A stretch of DNA of 40,692 nt from Clostridia bacterium (GTDB lineage: Bacteria > Bacillota > Clostridia > Oscillospirales > RGIG8002). The first letter of the stretch is position 1, and each line of letters opens with the position of its first letter. Location: assembly GCA_017438525.1 (NCBI GenBank), contig JAFRVI010000043.1, forward strand, positions 1 through 40,692, written 5' to 3'. Positions 35,059 to 40,692 of the stretch are shown one piece after another. A program made the translations under genes and the position numbers. The notes under the pieces are model-generated. The model was not told the origin of the DNA, ran no database searches, and was given only the letters and a program-made list of their open reading frames with translations.

Positions 35059-35771
35059 TCTTCGCTATCATCTCTTTTCCGCGGCGACGTGCGCGCCCAC
35101 GCGATGACGCCGGACGAAAAGGTCATCCCGTTCCGGCGCTGAAGTCCCAGCGACGCCGTGTTGTCGCAAAAGACCTGCGCGTAGGGCAGTCTGCCCTTTC
35201 TGAGCTGATTATTGACCATGAAACGCGACATCTGCTTGGAAAGGCCCATGCCGCGGTATTCTTCAAAAACGTAAAGCATACCGAGCGAGCCCTCGGAATG
35301 CACTCCGGCGTAGGCGGCGAGCTTTCCGCCGAGGTATCCGCAGAAGAAGTCCTCGCGCTCGAAATCCTTGCGCAGCTCCTCCCTCGTAGTCAGCGAGTAG
35401 GTCGCGGCGACGGCGTCGAAGTCCTCCGGCGACGGGCGGCGTATCTCCATCTGGCCGCTTTCGTCGAGCGGCGCGCCCTCGTAGAAGACCTGAAAGCAGG
35501 GATTGGATACCCACATGCCCTTCGCCTTCGCGTAAGCGATCAGCGCTTCTCCGCGCAGGATGACGGTGTACTCCGGCTCGGAAATGCCGTTAAGCAGACG
35601 TTCGCCCGCGGCTTCGTCCTCCGCGCCGAGCATATACATCGGGAAAGCGTTATACCGCGCAAGCACGGCGGTTTCGGAATCGAAGACCACGTGCGCGCGG
35701 CCGCCTTCAAGCGCGTCGAGCATATCGGCGTAAAGCGCCTTGTCTTTATTTATCAGCGCCTCACACTTCAC
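35055..35771 (-). CDS. GNAT family acetyltransferase upstream of atpB
   Basis: 238 residues with an N-terminal domain of unknown type and a C-terminal GNAT domain of the FR47 kind. Core features: FDAVAATYSLTTREELRKDF, CGYLGGKLAAYAGVHSEG, MLYVFEEYRGMGLSKQMSRF (acetyl-CoA loop YRGMGLS) and QVFCDNTASLGLQRRNGM. The substrate is unknown. It overlaps the MATE gene at its start and atpB at its end, each by 4 bases, so it is translated in the same unit as the ATP synthase. Confidence 0.88.
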   Translation of the reverse strand: MKCEALINKDKALYADMLDALEGGRAHVVFDSETAVLARYNAFPMYMLGAEDEAAGERLLNGISEPEYTVILRGEALIAYAKAKGMWVSNPCFQVFYEGAPLDESGQMEIRRPSPEDFDAVAATYSLTTREELRKDFEREDFFCGYLGGKLAAYAGVHSEGSLGMLYVFEEYRGMGLSKQMSRFMVNNQLRKGRLPYAQVFCDNTASLGLQRRNGMTFSSGVIAWARTSPRKRDDSEE

Positions 35772-37150
35772 GCGACCGCCTCCCGAAGCTTTTCTTTCTC
35801 AAAGCCGTGTACCCAGTCGGACTTCAAATAATAAATTACGTAGATGACCGAGCTGATCGCCCAGGTTATCGGGTACGCCCAGTATATCATGTTTATCGTG
35901 CCGAAGAAGTGCATCACGGAGAAAATGTATATCACGCGGAAAACGCACCACACCGAAAGCATGACCGTCATCGGCACGAACGCCTTGCCGGCGCCGCGGC
36001 AGACGGACGCTATCGCGTGCGAAAGCGCGAGCAGACAGTAGAAGAGCGCTTCTATCCGCGCCTGCTGCGTTCCGAAGGCGACGACCGCCGGCGTAGCGTC
36101 GAAAGCCGAGATCAGCGTCGGAGCGAAAATGAAGTATATCGCGCCGATGATCTCCGCCATTATCATTCCGGAAAGAATCCCGAACCGCGCGCCCTTTTTC
36201 GCGCGTTCATGCTCCTGCGCTCCGAGATTCTGGCTGACGAAGGTCGTTATCGCGAAGCAGCAGCTGTTTATGGGCATAAAGGTGAAGCCCTCTATCTTCG
36301 CGTGGGCGCCGAACGCCGCCATCGCCATCTTGCCGAAGGTGTTTATCTGCGACTGCACGATGACGTTGGCAAGTCCGATAACGGAGTTCTGTATGCCGGA
36401 CGGTATGCCGTATTTCAGTATCTTTTTCAGCGACTCGACGTGGATGCGTATGCGGCGCAGGTATATCTTCACCGCGCCTCCCCGGCGCATCAGCCGGATG
36501 AAGCAGAGCGCCGCGCTGAGCACCTGCGAGATCACCGTAGCGACCGCCGCGGCCCAAACGTCCCAGCCGAGCACGCCGACGAAGATTATGTCGAGCGCGA
36601 TATTCAGCAGCGACGAAAACATAAGGTAATAGAGCGGATGCCGGCTGTCGCCGACCGCGGACATCATCCCGCGGCAGACGTTATACATGACCATGCCGAT
36701 CGAGCCGAGGAAGAAATAGCGGAAATAGTCGATCGCGCGCGGCATAACGTCGGGGTCGACGTTCATCCAGCGCAGCAGCGTCGGGGTGAAGAAAACGCCG
36801 ATGACCGTCAGCACCGCGCCGCTTAAAAGTCCTATCGCGACGTTGGTGTGCGCAGCGCGGGAGACGCCGTTGAGGTCCCCTTCGCCGAAGCGGCGGGAAA
36901 TCAGCACGCCCGCGCCCATGAACATTCCCTCGAAGAAGCTGATCAGCATGAAGATGATCGTTCCCGAGGAACCGACCGCCGCGAGCGCCTCCGTGCCGAG
37001 AAACTGCCCGACGATGAGACTGTCTGCGGTATTGTAAAGCTGCTGGAAGACCATGCTGACGAAAACCGGCAGCGCAAAGCGGATAATATGGGAGTATACG
37101 CTCCCCTTAGTCATATCCGTTTCGCCCCGCGCAACGCGCCGTGTGTCCAT
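35768..37150 (-). CDS. MATE family efflux transporter
   Basis: 460 residues with twelve predicted membrane helices of the MATE (multi-antimicrobial extrusion) family, driven by proton or sodium gradient. Landmarks are LPVFVSMVFQQLYNTADSLI, GQFLGTEALAAVGSS, the second-half repeat GIPSGIQNSVIGLANVIVQS and CFAITTFVSQNLGA. The substrate is not predictable. GAGG precedes the ATG at 37150 and a clear promoter lies about 45 bases upstream. It is the first gene of the unit that ends with atpC. Confidence 0.92.
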   Translation of the reverse strand: MDTRRVARGETDMTKGSVYSHIIRFALPVFVSMVFQQLYNTADSLIVGQFLGTEALAAVGSSGTIIFMLISFFEGMFMGAGVLISRRFGEGDLNGVSRAAHTNVAIGLLSGAVLTVIGVFFTPTLLRWMNVDPDVMPRAIDYFRYFFLGSIGMVMYNVCRGMMSAVGDSRHPLYYLMFSSLLNIALDIIFVGVLGWDVWAAAVATVISQVLSAALCFIRLMRRGGAVKIYLRRIRIHVESLKKILKYGIPSGIQNSVIGLANVIVQSQINTFGKMAMAAFGAHAKIEGFTFMPINSCCFAITTFVSQNLGAQEHERAKKGARFGILSGMIMAEIIGAIYFIFAPTLISAFDATPAVVAFGTQQARIEALFYCLLALSHAIASVCRGAGKAFVPMTVMLSVWCVFRVIYIFSVMHFFGTINMIYWAYPITWAISSVIYVIYYLKSDWVHGFEKEKLREAVA

Positions 37151-37195
37151 CGGTACCGCCTCTGTAACTCTCGAAAAAAATAATATCTGATTTTA

Positions 37196-37223
37196 TCATT
37201 ATAGCACTTTCAAGAAATATTGC
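37196..37223 (-). promoter_or_regulatory. Promoter for MATE-GNAT-atp unit
   Basis: On the minus strand, TTGCAA (37218-37223) and TATAAT (37196-37201) have a 16-bp spacer. I see no other strong promoter between here and atpB, so it may drive the ATP synthase genes too. Confidence 0.7.
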
Positions 37224-37307
37224 AACAATTATTTCATTACGCAGTCGGTATTATCCTAAATCCGCCGAACAAGTTCGTTTAGCCCGCAAATCCCTAAATA
37301 AAGATTA

Positions 37308-37337
37308 TTGACTTTGCGCGGACGGCTATGTTATAAT
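37308..37337 (+). promoter_or_regulatory. Promoter for the first solute-binding lipoprotein
   Basis: TTGACT (37308-37313) and TATAAT (37332-37337) have an 18-bp spacer. Transcription would start near 37344, giving a leader of about 80 nt. Confidence 0.7.
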
Positions 37338-37424
37338 ATGTAATTGAAACGGGGGTGATAGAGCAGGAATACGACCGTACCGAATTAAACCAAAACACAA
37401 AAAATGAGACGGGAGATGATCTCT

Positions 37425-38843
37425 ATGAAAAAAGAGAGACGCATTGCCCGGGCGGTTGCGCTGATAACCGCGATAATAACGGTTTTCGCGCTGACTTCCT
37501 GCAAGGTCGCCGGCAATAACGCCGACGAGGGCAGCTCAAACAGCAATCCTGATTACGGATTTACGTCCGAAATCGAATCCTACAGCCAGGGGAGCAATAT
37601 CAGAGATATTTCTTCGATAGACCTCGGCGAAGTCGAGACGATAGTCGATAAATCCGGCGAGCCATACATCACGCCTAATTACAACTACCGCGACAGGACC
37701 GTGACCTTTCTGAGCCACTGGTACCCCGAGGACTGCCTCCACTTGATCACCTATATGGACAAATACGGCGGACCGCAGATAAAGTTCCTCACCTACAACT
37801 ACGGCGACTGCGGAATGAAGCTTCAGGCGATGGTGCTGGCGGAAAACGCCCCCGACGTCTATAAGCTCCGTATCGGCGACCTGACGACGCTGCTTTTCGC
37901 GAACGTATGGTCCGACGTCACCGACAAGTTCGACTGGAACAACCGCAACTGGCGCGACTTAAAGCCCTTTATGAAATACTGCACCATCAACGGAAGAGTT
38001 ATGGCGGCGCCCGAGGTCAATGCCAACTATATGGTGTGGTTCAACAAGACCATATTCGAAGAATACGGCGTTGAGGACCCGCTCTCCCTCTGGAACAAGG
38101 GGCAATGGACGAAGGATAACTTCGACAAGATATGCCGCAAGCTCACTATCCGCGAAGGCGGTAATACCACGATTTACGGATTCGGTTTCGACCACCGCTG
38201 GTTCTACGATATTCTCGGAATGTACGGCACGGACTTCGCGATCTTCGACGGCAGCAAGTACGTCAGCAACACAGACGACTCCAAACTCGCCGACGCTTTC
38301 GCGTACATTTCGCAGATGAACAATACAGAGAAGCTATGGTGCGCCATGAACAAGGCGAACGCATACTTCGCCTCCGGCAAGCTCGCGATGCTCTACTACG
38401 GCAACTGGCTCGCAATGAGCGATCCCTACCGCTCAATGGCTGCGCAGGGCAAGATCGACTTCGTGCCGGTCCCCGAAAACACCGCCACCGGTCTCGGTCC
38501 GAGACAGGACTACTACGTTGAGGGACATGCCATACCCGTCGGCGCCAAACACGTCGACGAGGCGCGGGCGTTTATCGAGATATTCAACTTCTACAAGCAG
38601 ACGCCGGAGCTCGATATGACCTCCACGCTCGCCGACTGCGAGCTTAACGGGCTGACGCTCGAGCAATTCTACCGCATGCGCGCGCCGCGCTATTACAAAA
38701 ATCCCTACACAGCGATAATCCTCACCGACTGGGATCCCGCTTTTGAGGAAGCGATGAAGGGCGAAAGCTGGTATAAGATACGCGCCGCGTACGACCCGAA
38801 GCAGCAGCTCGTACTCGACTCCCTGCCAAGTCTGAATAACTGA
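37425..38843 (+). CDS. Extracellular solute-binding lipoprotein, copy 1
   Basis: A 472-residue lipoprotein of the ABC-transporter family 1 substrate-binding type, likely for a sugar or oligosaccharide. The signal ends in the lipobox LTSC with Cys26, followed by a Ser/Asn-rich linker. The body has a strand FLSHWYPEDCL, a hinge region and NANYMVWFNKTIFEEYG, SGKLAMLYYGNWL and GLGPRQDYYVEGHAIP. I start at 37425, where GGGAG lies 9 bases upstream. Copy 2 at 39052 shares long identical blocks, so this is a tandem duplication. No permease or ATPase lies nearby. Confidence 0.88.
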   Translation: MKKERRIARAVALITAIITVFALTSCKVAGNNADEGSSNSNPDYGFTSEIESYSQGSNIRDISSIDLGEVETIVDKSGEPYITPNYNYRDRTVTFLSHWYPEDCLHLITYMDKYGGPQIKFLTYNYGDCGMKLQAMVLAENAPDVYKLRIGDLTTLLFANVWSDVTDKFDWNNRNWRDLKPFMKYCTINGRVMAAPEVNANYMVWFNKTIFEEYGVEDPLSLWNKGQWTKDNFDKICRKLTIREGGNTTIYGFGFDHRWFYDILGMYGTDFAIFDGSKYVSNTDDSKLADAFAYISQMNNTEKLWCAMNKANAYFASGKLAMLYYGNWLAMSDPYRSMAAQGKIDFVPVPENTATGLGPRQDYYVEGHAIPVGAKHVDEARAFIEIFNFYKQTPELDMTSTLADCELNGLTLEQFYRMRAPRYYKNPYTAIILTDWDPAFEEAMKGESWYKIRAAYDPKQQLVLDSLPSLNN

Positions 38844-38853
38844 CGCCTTTTTC

Positions 38854-38888
38854 AAGCTCCGGAACGGTTTGAACCGTTCCGGAGCTTT
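38854..38888 (+). terminator. Terminator between the two solute-binding genes
   Basis: AAGCTCCGGAACGG pairs with CCGTTCCGGAGCTT around a short loop and is followed by a brief T-rich stretch. It separates the paralogues into two transcripts. Confidence 0.85.
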
Positions 38889-38958
38889 CCGTAATTATGA
38901 TATATTTTTTATGGAAATAAGTTCTATTTACGAAAAATGAAAAAAAACGCCGAATATA

Positions 38959-38987
38959 CTTGCACTTTTTATTATCATATCGTATAA
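38959..38987 (+). promoter_or_regulatory. Promoter for the second solute-binding lipoprotein
   Basis: TTGCAC (38959-38964) and TATAAT (38982-38987) have a 17-bp spacer in an AT-rich region. Confidence 0.75.
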
Positions 38988-39051
38988 TATAGACGAGGGA
39001 AAACCCGATACCGCGGCAGGAGCCGCAAAAACACGCTTCGGAGATGATACT

Positions 39052-40461
39052 ATGAAGAAGAATCTGTTAAGAATCCTCGCGGCCGTACTCGTGCTCGCCA
39101 TGGCGTTCGCGCTTGCGGCCTGCAAGAAGACGGGCGGCGGCGGAGAATCCTCCAGCTCGGGTGCCAACTTCGAGCCCGGTGAAAACACCAACGGCAACCG
39201 CTTTGTCAGTATCGACGCGGCGTCCGTCGACATCGGTACCGAAAAAGAATTCGTCGACCCCGAAGGCGAGAAATACGTCACGCCCGACTATCATTACCGT
39301 GACAAGACCATCACCTTCCTGAGCCACTGGAACGCCGAGACCCCCGACTCCGTCCATATGATCGCCTATATGGAGAAGTACGGCGGACCGAATATCAAGT
39401 TCCTCACCTATAACTACGGCGACTGCGGAATGAAGCTCCAGGCGATGGTCCTGGCGGAAAACGCCCCCGACGTCTACAAGCTCCGTATCGGCGACCTTAC
39501 CAGTCTGCTCTACGCGGACGTCTGGTCCGACGTTTCCGACAAGTTCGACTGGAACAACCGCAACTGGCGCGACCTCGCCCAGTATATGCAGTACGTCACC
39601 TACAAGGGCAAGATCCTCGCCGCTCCCGAAGTCAACGCCAACTACATGGTGTGGTTCAACAAGACCATATTCGAGGAATACGGCGTTGAAGACCCGCTCT
39701 CCCTCTGGAACAAGGGCCAGTGGACGAAGGATAACTTCGACAGCATCTGCCGCAAGCTGACCATTAAGGAAGGCGGCAACACCAGCATCTACGGCTTCGG
39801 CTTCGACCACTGCTGGTACCGCGACATCCTCGCGATGTTCGATACCAACCTCGCGGTCTTCAAGGACGGCCTCTACGTCAGCAACACCGACGATCCCAAG
39901 CTCGCCGACGCGATGAGCTACGCCACCAGGATGAACACTGTCGAGAAGGTATGGTGCGACCTCAATAAAGCGAACGCCTACTTCGCCTCCGGCAAGCTCG
40001 CGATGCTCTACTACGGCAACTGGCTGACCATGTCCGAGCCCTACCGCACGATGGCTGCGAACGGCAAGATCGACTTTGTACCGGTCCCCGACAACACCGC
40101 CAACGGTCTCGGTCCGAGGCAGGACTACTACATCGAAGGTCACGCTATCCCGATCGGCGCGAAGAACGTCAACGAAGCGAGAGCTTTCATCGAGATCTTC
40201 AACTTCTATAAGCAGACCCCCGAATACGACAAGACCTCCACGCTCGCGCAGTGCGAGATCAACGGCTGGACCTACGATCAGTTCCTCCGTATGCGCGCGC
40301 CCCGCAAGTATAAGAACCAGTACACCTGCATCGATCTGGTATCGCTCGACGAATACTTCAGCATGGCGATGAACGGCGAAAGCTGGTACACCATCAAGGA
40401 GAAGCTCGATCCGAAGCAGAACCTCGTTATCGACACCCTGAAGGAACGCATCAACGGTTAG
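39052..40461 (+). CDS. Extracellular solute-binding lipoprotein, copy 2
   Basis: A 469-residue paralogue of the protein at 37425-38843. Lipobox LAAC with Cys24, then a Gly/Ser linker. Large parts of the body are identical to copy 1 (for example TYNYGDCGMKLQAMVLAENA and EEYGVEDPLSLWNKGQWTKD). The signal peptide, the linker and the C-terminal part around 440-469 differ most; the last includes LVSLDEYFSMAMNGESWY where copy 1 has ILTDWDPAFEEAMKGESW. It has its own promoter. The codon choice is slightly more biased to C-ending codons than copy 1, which hints at higher expression. No transporter partner follows in the window. Confidence 0.88.
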   Translation: MKKNLLRILAAVLVLAMAFALAACKKTGGGGESSSSGANFEPGENTNGNRFVSIDAASVDIGTEKEFVDPEGEKYVTPDYHYRDKTITFLSHWNAETPDSVHMIAYMEKYGGPNIKFLTYNYGDCGMKLQAMVLAENAPDVYKLRIGDLTSLLYADVWSDVSDKFDWNNRNWRDLAQYMQYVTYKGKILAAPEVNANYMVWFNKTIFEEYGVEDPLSLWNKGQWTKDNFDSICRKLTIKEGGNTSIYGFGFDHCWYRDILAMFDTNLAVFKDGLYVSNTDDPKLADAMSYATRMNTVEKVWCDLNKANAYFASGKLAMLYYGNWLTMSEPYRTMAANGKIDFVPVPDNTANGLGPRQDYYIEGHAIPIGAKNVNEARAFIEIFNFYKQTPEYDKTSTLAQCEINGWTYDQFLRMRAPRKYKNQYTCIDLVSLDEYFSMAMNGESWYTIKEKLDPKQNLVIDTLKERING

Positions 40462-40516
40462 TCTTCTCAACTGATAAAGCACGGCCCTTAGGGCGTGCAA
40501 ATCAGGGATACGCCGG

Positions 40517-40624
40517 TCTTAAAAAGGATCTTTTCGCGCCGGTCTGCGTTAAAGCCGCTTGAAATACATCAAGTATTTCCGCGCGTCTTCGCCTTGCCCG
40601 ACACAAAAACCTCTCTTTTTAAGA
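40517..40624. repeat. Symmetric hairpin element A (dispersed repeat candidate)
   Basis: TCTTAAAAAG (40517-40526) and CTTTTTAAGA (40615-40624) are perfect inverted repeats, each about 45 nt from a central hairpin GAAATAC/GTATTTC centred on 40570. The core ATACATCAAGTAT is the exact reverse complement of the core of element B at 52-64, and the geometry is the same. Confidence 0.55.
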
Positions 40625-40631
40625 TGCGGAG

Positions 40632-40692
40632 CAGTTTTGAACGAGATGTTTATCGTTCAGGCAAAACAACAAAACAGCGGTCATACTTGATG
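40632..40692. repeat. Right copy of 61-bp terminal direct repeat
   Basis: Identical to bases 1-61. If the two ends are overlaid, the junction rebuilds the full terminator hairpin of element B. Confidence 0.95.

Larger units (their letters stand above)
40462..40692. other. Non-coding right end with repeat elements
   Basis: 231 bases without a gene. It holds an imperfect hairpin GCACGGCCCTTAGGGCGTGC (40479-40498, one bulged G, no T run), a 21-bp sequence at 40490-40510 that is the reverse complement of 118-138 with two mismatches, symmetric element A at 40517-40624, and the right copy of the terminal repeat. Confidence 0.7.

Overview
The window reads as a chromosomal segment of an uncultured, GC-rich (my estimate is high 50s percent) low-G+C-lineage relative, that is a Clostridia-type member of the Bacillota, probably a gut bacterium. 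The evidence is the gene content and order: zapA, dut, mreBCD, a class B PBP2, a MinD-type ATPase, methylglyoxal synthase and a ParC-type topoisomerase in one run; a CwlD-type amidase, DegV, DUF1836 and DUF2007 proteins; strong GGAGG ribosome sites; and sigma-A promoters with 16-18 bp spacers. The exact family is inference. TGA is used as an ordinary stop.

The first 61 bases equal the last 61 bases. The content is housekeeping, so I read this as a contig closed through a dispersed repeat, not as a plasmid. Both ends carry symmetric hairpin elements that look like members of one intergenic repeat family.

Layout. 1-4200 is an accessory stretch: a GNAT acetyltransferase, a TfoX-N-like protein, an unknown small protein, a D-lactate dehydrogenase with a cysteine-rich tail, a truncated and a complete copy of a short-chain dehydrogenase, and between those copies an AT-rich Nudix gene broken by one TGA. 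4248-6350 holds a PHP phosphoesterase and a one-protein regulator (HTH, four membrane segments, LiaF-like domain) behind two 13-bp palindromes. 6350-6600 is a repeat and terminator island. proBA (minus) and the cell-shape/division run (plus, 8835-15205) diverge from back-to-back promoters. mgsA, parC, ttcA, a membrane protein, cwlD, radA, pepD, a metallophosphoesterase and a DUF2007 protein follow up to a strong terminator at 24233.

24282-28825 holds a three-gene minus operon (metallophosphoesterase, lipoprotein, membrane protein) with a palindrome at its promoter, a 79-residue membrane protein, a DUF1836 regulator and DegV. 28922-37150 is a nine-gene minus-strand unit with tight overlaps: MATE transporter, GNAT, then F-type ATP synthase a-c-b-alpha-gamma-beta-epsilon. 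There is no separate delta gene. Instead the alpha subunit starts with about 75 residues that match the C-terminal domain of delta, so delta-CTD and alpha are fused and the delta N-terminal domain is missing. This is the most striking feature of the window. 37425-40461 holds two tandem paralogous solute-binding lipoproteins, each with its own promoter, without permease genes.

No rRNA, tRNA, CRISPR array or insertion-sequence transposase was seen.
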